Positions 41,002 through 50,308 of a stretch of DNA of 63,813 nucleotides are shown in pieces (position 1 is the stretch's first letter; each line of letters starts with the position of its first letter). This DNA comes from CAYJHC01 sp964369805 (GTDB taxonomy: Bacteria; Bacillota; Clostridia; Peptostreptococcales; Anaerovoracaceae). The notes under the pieces were generated by a model, which ran no database searches, was not told the origin of the DNA, and worked only from the letters and a program-made list of their open reading frames with translations. The stretch covers positions 1-63,813 of the forward strand of contig CAYJFM010000005.1 of NCBI GenBank assembly GCA_964369805.1, written 5' to 3'. Both the position numbers and the translations under genes were made by a program.

Positions 41002-43419
41002 ATGTTAGTACCAATTAAATGGCTTAAAGACTATATAAAGATTGATGTAGATGTTAAAGAGTTCGGAGAAAGAATGATAATGTCAGGATCAAATATTGAA
41101 ACAACAGAAACACTACTAGAGGGAATAGAAAAGGTTTATGTTGGAAAAATTGAAAAGATAGAAAAGCATCCAGATGCAGATAAACTAGTGATATGCTCAG
41201 TTAACATTGGCAAAGAAGAAAATCTTCAGATTGTTACAGGGGCTCCAAATGTTTATGAAGGGGCACTAGTTCCAGTCGTTGTTGACGGTGGAAGAATACC
41301 TGGATCAGAGAAAAAAGAAGGTGGCATAAAAATCAAAAAAGGTAAGCTTAGAGGAGTAGAATCCTTTGGCATGCTTTGCTCACTTAGTGAGCTTGGCTTT
41401 GAAGATAAGGTAATTCCTCTAAGTCAGAGAGAAGGAATTTGGATACTTGAAGAGGGAACTAAAATCGGAGAAGAAATTGGAATTGCAACAGAGCTTGATG
41501 ATAGTGTTGTTGAATTCGAAATAACCCCTAATAGAGCAGACTGCCTATCTATGATTGGAATGGCTAGAGAAACAAAGGCTACCTTTGGTGGTGAGGTTAA
41601 ATATCCTGCGCCAGCTACTGTGGAGACAGAAGGGGAAGCTAATAATCATATAGAAATTGAAATAAAAGACGAAAATCTTTGTAATAGATATATTGGCAAA
41701 GTCGTAACGGATGTAAAAGTAGAAGAATCACCATGGTGGCTGCAAAGAAGATTGATTACTGCAGGGATGAGGCCAATAAATAATATTGTAGACATTACAA
41801 ATTTTGTGCTATTAGAATATGGACAACCAATTCATGCCTTTGATATTGAAGAAGTAGCTGGAAGGAAAATCATTGTTGAAAGAGCAAAGGAAGATGAAGT
41901 ATTTACAACTCTTGATGAAAAAGAGAGACAACTAGATTCTACTATGCTAATGATCAAAGATGCAGAAAAAAGCATTGCCCTTGCAGGAATTATGGGTGGA
42001 CTAAATTCAGAAATCAAAGAGGGAACAAAAAATATTCTAGTGGAAGTAGCTAACTTTAACGCAGATAATGTAAGGGCAACTTCAAAAACTTTAGGCCTAA
42101 GAACTGAGGCTTCATCGAGATATGAAAAAGGTATAGACCCTAATATTTGTGCAGCAGCTGCAGAAAGAGTTTGCCAGTTAATTGAAGAACTAAATGCTGG
42201 AACGGTAGTTTCAGGAACAGTTGACAGTTACCCTGTAAAATATAGTAGTACAGCTGTAGCTGTAAGACCAAGTAGAGTAAATGGTCTACTTGGAACTGAT
42301 ATTACAGTAGAGAGAATGGTAGAAATTCTTGAGAGCCTGGAAATTAAATGCGAGATAAAAGACACTGATATTATTGCAACCCCTCCTACAGTAAGACTTG
42401 ACTTAAAGAAGGAAATTGATTTTGTTGAAGAGGTAGCTAGGATTTATGGATATGATAAGCTTCCGATGACGATTCCAGCAGGAAATGCTGCATCGAAAAA
42501 AACAGATGAAAGAACTCTACAAGATAAGGCAAAAGATGTTATGTGTGCCTTAGGTGCAAATGAGATTCAAACATACTCATTTGTTAGTCCTAGAGATGTA
42601 GATAGAATTAGACTTGCAGAAGATACATGGGAGAGAGACTTTGTTGTCTTAAGAAACCCATTAGGAGAAGAAAACTCAGTAATGAGAACAATACTAGCAC
42701 CAAGCATGCTAGAAGTACTTGGAAGAAACTTTTCAAGAAATATTGAAGCGGTTAGAGCTTTTGAAATAAATACAACATTCTCAAACTTTATGGTGGAGGA
42801 AGGCAAGCTTCCACAAGAAGACACAGGTATGGTTATTGGATTTTATGGAAAGGATGAGGACTTTTTTACGCTTAAAGGTGCTATCTGCCAACTATTAAAA
42901 GAGCTTGGAATTGAAGAACCTAATTTTGAAGCTGAAGGCGAGTATGGATTATATCACCCAGGAAGATGTGCGAGAATTTCTATAGGTGATGAAGAAATTG
43001 GAATCATGGGAGAAGTTCATCCAGAAGTAAGAAAAACCTACGGAATTGACACAAGATGCTATGTTTGTGAGTTTTTCTTTGATGGCATCACTAGAAATTC
43101 ATCAAAAGAGATTAGCTATAGTCCACTTCCAAAATACCCAGCAATAACAAGAGATATTGCTTTACTAGTTAAAGAAGAAGTAGAGGTTGGAGCAGCAATA
43201 GCTTTAATTAAAGAGAATGCAGGAACACTTCTAGAAAGCGTAGAGCTATTTGATGTTTATAGAGGTAAGCAAGTTGAAGAAGGGAAAAAAAGCATAGCTT
43301 TCACTATGACCTTCAGAGATAAAAATAAAACTCTTACAGACGATGATGTTGTTAAGGTGTATAAGAAAACCTTAGAAGTATTAGAACAATCATTCGAGGC
43401 AGTACTAAGAGAAGTTTAG
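41002..43419 (+). CDS. pheT: Phenylalanine--tRNA ligase beta subunit
   Basis: An 805-residue subunit with the full domain set: N-terminal tRNA-binding/OB domain (VGKIEKIEKHPDADKLVICSVNIG), B3/B4 editing domain (about 210-385), B5 domain (RPSRVNGLLGTDI, about 400-475), the catalytic-like core and a C-terminal FDX-ACB domain (SPLPKYPAITRDIALLV). It recognises tRNA-Phe and edits mischarged Tyr. It starts 18 bases after pheS behind AGGAGG. Confidence 0.97.
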   Translation: MLVPIKWLKDYIKIDVDVKEFGERMIMSGSNIETTETLLEGIEKVYVGKIEKIEKHPDADKLVICSVNIGKEENLQIVTGAPNVYEGALVPVVVDGGRIPGSEKKEGGIKIKKGKLRGVESFGMLCSLSELGFEDKVIPLSQREGIWILEEGTKIGEEIGIATELDDSVVEFEITPNRADCLSMIGMARETKATFGGEVKYPAPATVETEGEANNHIEIEIKDENLCNRYIGKVVTDVKVEESPWWLQRRLITAGMRPINNIVDITNFVLLEYGQPIHAFDIEEVAGRKIIVERAKEDEVFTTLDEKERQLDSTMLMIKDAEKSIALAGIMGGLNSEIKEGTKNILVEVANFNADNVRATSKTLGLRTEASSRYEKGIDPNICAAAAERVCQLIEELNAGTVVSGTVDSYPVKYSSTAVAVRPSRVNGLLGTDITVERMVEILESLEIKCEIKDTDIIATPPTVRLDLKKEIDFVEEVARIYGYDKLPMTIPAGNAASKKTDERTLQDKAKDVMCALGANEIQTYSFVSPRDVDRIRLAEDTWERDFVVLRNPLGEENSVMRTILAPSMLEVLGRNFSRNIEAVRAFEINTTFSNFMVEEGKLPQEDTGMVIGFYGKDEDFFTLKGAICQLLKELGIEEPNFEAEGEYGLYHPGRCARISIGDEEIGIMGEVHPEVRKTYGIDTRCYVCEFFFDGITRNSSKEISYSPLPKYPAITRDIALLVKEEVEVGAAIALIKENAGTLLESVELFDVYRGKQVEEGKKSIAFTMTFRDKNKTLTDDDVVKVYKKTLEVLEQSFEAVLREV

Positions 43420-43433
43420 GAGGCAAGGGTATT

Positions 43434-43973
43434 ATGGAAAATAAGGTAAAAGCAAGGATTCATGGACAAGAGTATACAATTGTAGGGGCACAACCAAAAG
43501 AAAAAATGGTGCAGATTGCTGCTTATGTAGATTCTGCAATAAGTAAAATACATACTGAGAGCAAGATTAGTACCTTATCAACTTTAGCGGTTTTAGGAAG
43601 CATAAATATTACTGAAGAACTATTTAACCTTAGAGATGACTTTGAAAAAACGAAAGTCGAAATAGAACAAAAAAACTCTAGTATTGAAAAATATAAGCAG
43701 CTTTGGGAAGAAGCTAAAGAGAGCTTTGCCTTATATAAGGAAGAGAATCAAAAAAATATTGAGCAAAATAAGGAACTTTTAGCACAATTGAATGAAGCCA
43801 AAGAGCAGGCTGCTATCACAATGGCTGAAGATTTAAAAATTGAAATCAGTGAAGAAATGGATGATGCTTTCCAAGAAGTAGAAAAAAAATACAAAGAACT
43901 AGAAAGCAACTTCTTTGACTTGCAAATGGAAAATATTCAGCTAAAAAGTGAACTTGATAAAACACATAAGTAG
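43434..43973 (+). CDS. zapA: Cell division protein ZapA
   Basis: A 179-residue protein with an N-terminal ZapA domain (MENKVKARIHGQEYTIVG) and a long coiled coil (about 75-179) rich in Glu, Lys and Gln. ZapA bundles FtsZ filaments. The coiled coil is longer than in typical ZapA (about 90-110 residues). It follows pheT by 14 bases, a common arrangement in Clostridia. AGGAGG precedes the ATG. Confidence 0.9.
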   Translation: MENKVKARIHGQEYTIVGAQPKEKMVQIAAYVDSAISKIHTESKISTLSTLAVLGSINITEELFNLRDDFEKTKVEIEQKNSSIEKYKQLWEEAKESFALYKEENQKNIEQNKELLAQLNEAKEQAAITMAEDLKIEISEEMDDAFQEVEKKYKELESNFFDLQMENIQLKSELDKTHK

Positions 43974-44025
43974 ACTGGAGAAATACATTTATAATAAAAA
44001 TATAAAGGAAAGATGGGTTTTCTAA

Positions 44026-46398
44026 ATGACGGAAAGAGCATTAAGAATACTGGAGTACAAAAAAATAATAGAGCTACTAAAAAATCAAGCAGGCTCAGAA
44101 ATGACACAAAAAGTCATCTCAGAGCTTGCTCCTTTTGATGAAGAAAATAGAATCAAAGCAGGTATAGAGGAAACAACGGAAGGGGTTAAACTAATTGTGT
44201 TTAAAGGGCCTTTACCGCTTGGTAACTTTTATGATATTTCTTCATCAGTAGAACTAGCAAAAAAAGGTGGAACTCTGCTACCGAAACAACTGCTTCGTAT
44301 TTATTATAATTTAATGATAACAAAACAAACTGTAAACTACATGAAAGAAGAAGTCCCAAATCTTCCAATAATATGCGGGCTAGTAGAGGTACTATCTGTT
44401 CATGGTAGTTTACAAGATGAGATAGATAGATGCATCTTGTCAGAAGATGAAATCTCTGATAATGCAAGTCACGAACTAAAAACAATCAGAAGAAGTATTA
44501 AGAGAAAAAATGAAGAGATAAGGCAGAAACTTAATCAGCTAATAACTTCGTCAAGTAATCAAGCGATGCTTCAGGATACAATAGTAACAATGCGAGATGG
44601 CAGATATTTTATACCTGTAAAAATTGAACATTCAAGTAAGTTTCCAGGAATAGTTCATGATCAGTCGGCTAAAGGAGCCACGGTTTTTATAGAGCCACAG
44701 GCTGTTGTTTATTTAAATAATCAACTCAGAGAACTTGAAGGTGAAGAAAAGGAAGAAATACAGAGGATATTAAAAGATTTAAGTGAGAGAGTTGCAGAAC
44801 ATAGCAGTGAGCTAAAAAGCAATATTCAGATATTACTGCATCTAGATTTCATTATGGCTAAGGCAAAGCTATCACAGGGCCTAAAATGCGAAGAACCAAC
44901 AATTAGCAGTGGCAAAATAATTAATCTTAAAGAAGCTAGGCACCCTTTAATTCCATATAAAGAAGTAGTTCCTACAAATGTGAAAATTGGTGGAGAATAC
45001 AGTTCATTAATTATTACAGGGCCAAATACAGGAGGGAAAACAGTTACTCTTAAAACTGTAGGCCTGCTATCTATGATGGCTCAAACAGGGCTTCATATAC
45101 CTGCTCACCAAGGGAGCACCTTACCTGTTTTCACAAATATTTTTGCAGATATTGGTGATGAACAAAGCATTGAGCAAAGCCTAAGTACGTTCTCTTCACA
45201 TATGAAAAACATTATTGACATAGTTGATAAAAGTGATGAACATAGCCTTGTATTAGTAGACGAACTTGGGGCTGGTACTGACCCAACAGAAGGGGCAGCA
45301 TTAGCTATTTCTATTCTAGAGAACTTAAAGAGAAAAGGTGCCACAATAATGGCAACTACTCATTATACAGAACTGAAAAAATATGCACTTTCAACAAAGG
45401 GGATTGAAAATGCATCCATGGAATTTAATGTTGAAACATTAAGTCCTACATATAAATTGACTATTGGAATTCCAGGTAAATCAAATGCTTTTGACATATC
45501 AGAAAAGCTAGGACTTGAAAAGTCAATTATTACAGAAGCAAGAACAATGCTTTCTGATGGAGCATTACAATTCGAAGAGGTGATTACAGCTATTGAAGAG
45601 GACAAAAAAAAGGCTGAAGAAGAAAGAGATATGGCAATAGCAATTAATATTGCCATGAAAAAACAAAAAGAAGATGCTGAGTTAGAGCTAAAGCGTGCAG
45701 AGGTCAAGAAAGAAGAAATTTTAAATAAGGCAAAGGAAGAGGCTAGGCAAATTATAAAAGAAGCTCAAAATCTTACAAAAGAAGTTCAAAGTGAGTTGAA
45801 AGAACTTGCTAAAATTGAAAGCTTAGGTGAAAGAAATAAAAAGCTAGATAATAATAAACGTAGAGTAAAGGATGCTGCAGGAAGATACCGAGAAAAACTG
45901 ATTAAAGAAGTAAATGACAATCCTGTAACCTTAGACCAGGTTAAAGTAGGAGATAGAGTTAAAGTTCTAACACTAAGTCAAAATGGTGAAGTTATAGGGC
46001 TACCTGATAACAAAGGGGACATTATGGTTCAAGTTGGAATTATGAAGGTGAAAGTTAATTTTGAGGACCTTAAGTTAATCACTCAAGGAGCAAAAAAGAA
46101 AAAGAAAACATCAACAAAATCTTCCTACGGGTCAATATATAAGAACAAGACATCAATAGTAAGTCCAAGCCTTACTGTTAGAGGAATGAATCTAGATGAG
46201 GCCTTGTTTGAGGTAAGCAAGTACATAGATGACGTGTCAATAGCAGGCTTAAAAGAAGTTACAATTATTCATGGTAGAGGTGAAGGAATACTAAAAAAAG
46301 GGATTCACCAAGCCTTAAAGAAAAACAAGCAGATCAAATCATTTAGAAAAGGTGAGTTTAATGAAGGTGGGGATGGAGTCACCGTCGTTGAACTTTAA
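44026..46398 (+). CDS. mutS2: MutS2 family protein with Smr endonuclease domain
   Basis: A 790-residue protein: MutS core/clamp region, P-loop ITGPNTGGKTVTLKT, Walker B LVLVDELGAGTDPTEG, a long basic coiled coil (about 520-640), a KOW-like segment and a C-terminal Smr domain (LTVRGMNLDEAL, then HGRGEGILKKG). In Firmicutes, MutS2 limits recombination or rescues collided ribosomes by splitting them (RqcU); it is not a mismatch repair protein. argS follows 15 bases later. Confidence 0.95.
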   Translation: MTERALRILEYKKIIELLKNQAGSEMTQKVISELAPFDEENRIKAGIEETTEGVKLIVFKGPLPLGNFYDISSSVELAKKGGTLLPKQLLRIYYNLMITKQTVNYMKEEVPNLPIICGLVEVLSVHGSLQDEIDRCILSEDEISDNASHELKTIRRSIKRKNEEIRQKLNQLITSSSNQAMLQDTIVTMRDGRYFIPVKIEHSSKFPGIVHDQSAKGATVFIEPQAVVYLNNQLRELEGEEKEEIQRILKDLSERVAEHSSELKSNIQILLHLDFIMAKAKLSQGLKCEEPTISSGKIINLKEARHPLIPYKEVVPTNVKIGGEYSSLIITGPNTGGKTVTLKTVGLLSMMAQTGLHIPAHQGSTLPVFTNIFADIGDEQSIEQSLSTFSSHMKNIIDIVDKSDEHSLVLVDELGAGTDPTEGAALAISILENLKRKGATIMATTHYTELKKYALSTKGIENASMEFNVETLSPTYKLTIGIPGKSNAFDISEKLGLEKSIITEARTMLSDGALQFEEVITAIEEDKKKAEEERDMAIAINIAMKKQKEDAELELKRAEVKKEEILNKAKEEARQIIKEAQNLTKEVQSELKELAKIESLGERNKKLDNNKRRVKDAAGRYREKLIKEVNDNPVTLDQVKVGDRVKVLTLSQNGEVIGLPDNKGDIMVQVGIMKVKVNFEDLKLITQGAKKKKKTSTKSSYGSIYKNKTSIVSPSLTVRGMNLDEALFEVSKYIDDVSIAGLKEVTIIHGRGEGILKKGIHQALKKNKQIKSFRKGEFNEGGDGVTVVEL

Positions 46399-46413
46399 AG
46401 CAGGGGGAAAAAA

Positions 46414-48129
46414 ATGAAAGATTATAAAGAACTAATAAGCGAAATAATAGTTGAGCAGGTACCAGAGCTAACAATAGAAGAAGCTGTAGGTATTGTGGAA
46501 GTACCAACAGATGAGAAAATGGGAGACTATGCATTCCCTTGCTTTAGATTGGCAAAACTTTTAAGGAAGGCGCCACCGATAATTGCAGAAGAAATCTCAG
46601 AAAAAATTAAAGAGAACTCGCTTTTTACTAAAGTAGAAACTGTAAATGGATATATTAATATGTTTTTGGATAAAAGTAGCCTTATAACAATGGTAGTGAA
46701 AGAAGCCAATGAAAAAGGCTCTGAATTTGGAAATACGAATGTTGGAGAAGGAAAGAAGGTGATTGTAGAATATTCATCACCAAATATTGCAAAGCCATTT
46801 CACATAGGACATATTAGAAGTACTGTAATAGGGAATTCAATATATAAAATTTACGCAGCATTAGGATATGATGCAATTAGAATAAACCACTTAGGTGATT
46901 ATGGTACACAATTTGGAAAAATGATTGTAGCTTATAGAAAGTGGGGGAATAAGGAAGACGTAGTAAACGAGCCTATTAAGACACTTTTAAAATATTACAC
47001 AAAATTCCATGAAGAGTGTGAAGCTAACCCTGAGTTAGAAGATGAAGCAAGAGAAGTTTTTGTTAAGCTTGAAAAGGGAGAGGCTGAAGAGGTAGCGTTA
47101 TGGCAATGGTTTAGAGATGAAAGCCTTAAAGAATTTAGCCGAGTATATGAAATGTTAGGGATTGAATTTGATTCATATGCAGGAGAAAGTTTCTACTCAG
47201 ATAAAATGGGAACAATTCTGGATGAACTAGAAGAAAAGAACCTTCTAGTTGAATCTAAGGGTGCGCAGATTGTAGACTTAGAGCAATTTAATATGGCTCC
47301 TGCACTTGTTACAAAAAAAGACGGATCAACGCTATATATAACAAGAGATATAGCGGCAGCATTCTATAGAAAGAAAACATATGATTTTTATAAAAATATA
47401 TATGTTGTTGCTTCACAACAAAATCTTCATTTCCAGCAGCTTATTAAGATTGTTGAGTTATTAGGCTACGAGTGGTCACAGGATTGTATTCATATACCAT
47501 TTGGGCTTGTAAGCCTTGAAGAAGGAACTATGTCAACAAGGCAAGGAAGAGTTGTTTTTTTAGAAGATGTGTTAAACAATGCAGTAGAAAAAACGAAAGA
47601 AGTAATTATTGAAAAAAATGTGGTTACTGATAATATAGAAGAAACAGCAAAAGCAGTAGGAATAGGCGCCGTTATTTTTAACGAACTTTCAAGTAATAGG
47701 ATTAAAGACTACGTGTTTAGTTGGGAAAAAGTTCTTAACTTTGAAGGGGAAACAGGTCCATATGTACAATATACCTATGCGAGAGCGGCTAGTGTAATAA
47801 GGAAAGCAGAGGAAGAAGATCTTAAAGCAGCTACAAGCGGAAACTTTGATGCAAAATATATTACAGGCGATAAGGCATATGAGCTAGCAAAGGCAATTTA
47901 TGACTTGCCAGAAGTAATTAAAGAAGCTGGAGAAAAATATGAGCCGTCAATAATTACAAGACATATAGTTGATATTGCTCAAGACTTTAATAGATTCTAT
48001 CATGATGAGCATATCTTAGTTGAAAGTAAGGAAGAGAGAGTTGCTAAAATAGCATTAACTCTAGCAGCTAAAACTGCAATAAAAAATGGACTAGCTCTAT
48101 TAGGCATTCAAGCCCCAGAAAAAATGTAA
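46414..48129 (+). CDS. argS: Arginine--tRNA ligase
   Basis: A 571-residue class I synthetase with the Add-1 N-terminal domain (1-105), the HIGH motif in SSPNIAKPFHIGHIRST, a relaxed KMSKS equivalent GTMSTRQGRVV and a C-terminal DALR anticodon-binding domain. Located 15 bases after mutS2 behind AGGGGG. Confidence 0.96.
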   Translation: MKDYKELISEIIVEQVPELTIEEAVGIVEVPTDEKMGDYAFPCFRLAKLLRKAPPIIAEEISEKIKENSLFTKVETVNGYINMFLDKSSLITMVVKEANEKGSEFGNTNVGEGKKVIVEYSSPNIAKPFHIGHIRSTVIGNSIYKIYAALGYDAIRINHLGDYGTQFGKMIVAYRKWGNKEDVVNEPIKTLLKYYTKFHEECEANPELEDEAREVFVKLEKGEAEEVALWQWFRDESLKEFSRVYEMLGIEFDSYAGESFYSDKMGTILDELEEKNLLVESKGAQIVDLEQFNMAPALVTKKDGSTLYITRDIAAAFYRKKTYDFYKNIYVVASQQNLHFQQLIKIVELLGYEWSQDCIHIPFGLVSLEEGTMSTRQGRVVFLEDVLNNAVEKTKEVIIEKNVVTDNIEETAKAVGIGAVIFNELSSNRIKDYVFSWEKVLNFEGETGPYVQYTYARAASVIRKAEEEDLKAATSGNFDAKYITGDKAYELAKAIYDLPEVIKEAGEKYEPSIITRHIVDIAQDFNRFYHDEHILVESKEERVAKIALTLAAKTAIKNGLALLGIQAPEKM

Positions 48130-48176
48130 TTGTTGCACGGAAATTAGAAAGTGCATGAAAGCAAAGGATGAATATT

Positions 48177-49049
48177 ATGAGATACGAAGGAAATATTTAT
48201 AGACCCCCAAGTGAAGCTAGAAGTTTAATATTACAAGTTACAATCGGATGTGCGCACAATAAATGTACTTTTTGTAGTATGTTCATTGACAAAGAATTTA
48301 GAGTAAGAAACGAAGAGGAAGTCTTTGAAGATTTAGATTCTGCTAGAAAAAAATACAGGGCTGTAGACAAGGTGTTTTTGGCTGATGGAGATGCTCTGTG
48401 CTTAACTACAGATAAACTTTTAAGAATTCTAGCTTATATCAAAAAAACATTCCCAGAATGTCGAAGGGTAGGAGTTTATGGAACACCTCAGGATACATTA
48501 AATAAAAGTGAAGAGGATTTAATTAAACTAAGAGAAGCTGGGTTAGGCATTGTATATATTGGAGCTGAATCAGGAAGTGAACAAGTAATTAAAAATATTA
48601 AAAAAGGAGTTACTAGACAGCAAATAATTGATGCAGTAAAAAAATTGGAGGCATCAGGATTAGCAGCCTCTGTAACCTTCATTTCAGGTCTAGGTGGAAA
48701 AGAGCTTTGGCAAGAACATGCCGTGGAGACAGGAAAAATGATTTCTGAGATGGGAGCTAGCTACGTTGGGCTACTAACCTTAATGGTTGAGAGAGGAACT
48801 GAGCTAACAGCCGACATTGAAGCTGGAAAATTCCAGCTACTATCAGGTGCAGAGATAGTAGAAGAAACAGCATTAATGATGGAGAACATAAATGTAACTG
48901 AAGAATGTGTTTTCAGAAGTAACCATGCTTCTAATTATGTTTCCCTTAGTGGAACTCTTCCGCAAGATAAAAATGAAATGATGGAAGACCTAGAACATGT
49001 GCTTAAAAACCTTGGAAGACTTAAAGACGAAAGATTTAGATTGTTATAG
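48177..49049 (+). CDS. Radical SAM protein of unknown substrate
   Basis: A 290-residue protein read from ATG at 48177 (MRYEGNIYRPPSEARS); an ATG three codons earlier overlaps its own AAAGG site. The cluster-binding motif is GCAHNKCTFC, i.e. CX4CX2C rather than the usual CX3CX2C. Then a SAM-domain barrel follows (VFLADGDALCLTTDKL, GIVYIGAESGSEQV, ASVTFISGLGGKELW). It belongs to a widespread Firmicute family related to HemN-type proteins with no assigned reaction. It stands between argS and a TPR gene. Confidence 0.85.
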   Translation: MRYEGNIYRPPSEARSLILQVTIGCAHNKCTFCSMFIDKEFRVRNEEEVFEDLDSARKKYRAVDKVFLADGDALCLTTDKLLRILAYIKKTFPECRRVGVYGTPQDTLNKSEEDLIKLREAGLGIVYIGAESGSEQVIKNIKKGVTRQQIIDAVKKLEASGLAASVTFISGLGGKELWQEHAVETGKMISEMGASYVGLLTLMVERGTELTADIEAGKFQLLSGAEIVEETALMMENINVTEECVFRSNHASNYVSLSGTLPQDKNEMMEDLEHVLKNLGRLKDERFRLL

Positions 49050-49141
49050 TTTAGGTAACACAAACTATTTCAAAATAACTATGATAAATGATATAGTATT
49101 CTTATGTGGTATATTAAGAAGGAAAAGGAGGGGCTAGGAAG

Positions 49142-50299
49142 ATGGACAAAAATTTAATGAATATTACTGAAAGAGAAGATAGGATAGGTAGATATTTAAA
49201 GGATCAGTTAAAGCCTTTTGTATTTGCTGAATTTTCACAAGAGTATATGAAAAAAGCCAAAATCGAGAACATTGTCGAAGGAGTCCCAATTCCATTAAGA
49301 AAAGAAGACTTGCAAATTTTTGCAGGAGGGTCAGGAGTATCGGGGAAAGTCATAGCTGAAAACATGGCATATGTAATGGGTTGTGATCCACACTTTAAGT
49401 ACAATAACCAGTACAGAGAGTTTTTATTAAAGGTGTTTAATCACAAAATATATGAAGGAATGCTTAAAAAAGGAAGAGACGCAGCTGAAAAGGAAGAGTA
49501 TATCTATGCTTGCATTCAGTTTAGGGCAACTCTTGTAATGAAACCAGATTACTTGCATGGGATGTACAGCTATGCTAGAGTTTGTAGAAGTCTGTATTTA
49601 GAAGGAGACGATCCTGAGTTTATTGGCAGATTTAAGGCCGAGGCTCTTGATTACTTTGAAATGTTAACTGAAGTACACCCAAGATTTGGAATGGCATACT
49701 ATTATTTAGGGTATGCCTATTTAAACATGGGGTTATATGCAAAAACAGAAGCTACTTGGAAAATATTTTTAAAAAAATCACGAAATGGCAAAGATAGCAA
49801 AGAAATCAAAGAAAGACTTGAACAAATAAAAGAGCCGATTAAAATAGAAGAAGGATGTAATTTAGTTTTAAGAGGGAGTTTTAAGCAAGGAAGAGAAGTC
49901 CTAGAAGGATTTTTGAACACCAGATTTGATGATTGGTGGCCCTTACATTATTACCTAGGGGTTTGCTATGAGGAAGATGGAGAGACGGACAAAGCTATAA
50001 AAGCTTTTGAGTTTGTCCTCAAAAAAAACCCAGCTCACATGGAAACCATCGCTGAAATGACAAGGGTTTATCAGGCTTTAGGTGATAAAGAAATGTATGA
50101 AAAGTATAGTAAAAAACTTGAAATTGTAAAGAAAAACCTTGAAGAAGAGGTGGCAGATAACAGGGTAAATAAAGCCGATCAAGAAGAAAAATTAGAGCAA
50201 AAATCAAAGGCTCGAACTGAAAAGAAAGTTAATGAAGCTAAAAAGAACAGTGAAGAAGAAAAGCAACCTAGATTTAAAAAAATTGGCAAATCAGAATAG
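49142..50299 (+). CDS. Tetratricopeptide-repeat protein
   Basis: A 385-residue soluble protein. TPR-like repeats cover about residues 115-330 (ACIQFRATLVMKPDYLHGMYSYA, GMAYYYLGYAYLNMGLYAKTEATW, LHYYLGVCYEEDGETDKAIKAFE). The C-terminal 45 residues are a charged Lys/Glu tail. The first 100 residues match nothing I recognise. No signal peptide. AAGGAGGGG precedes the ATG and glnS follows 9 bases after the stop, so the pair is co-transcribed; partners unknown. Confidence 0.8.
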   Translation: MDKNLMNITEREDRIGRYLKDQLKPFVFAEFSQEYMKKAKIENIVEGVPIPLRKEDLQIFAGGSGVSGKVIAENMAYVMGCDPHFKYNNQYREFLLKVFNHKIYEGMLKKGRDAAEKEEYIYACIQFRATLVMKPDYLHGMYSYARVCRSLYLEGDDPEFIGRFKAEALDYFEMLTEVHPRFGMAYYYLGYAYLNMGLYAKTEATWKIFLKKSRNGKDSKEIKERLEQIKEPIKIEEGCNLVLRGSFKQGREVLEGFLNTRFDDWWPLHYYLGVCYEEDGETDKAIKAFEFVLKKNPAHMETIAEMTRVYQALGDKEMYEKYSKKLEIVKKNLEEEVADNRVNKADQEEKLEQKSKARTEKKVNEAKKNSEEEKQPRFKKIGKSE

Positions 50300-50308
50300 G
50301 AGAGAACT

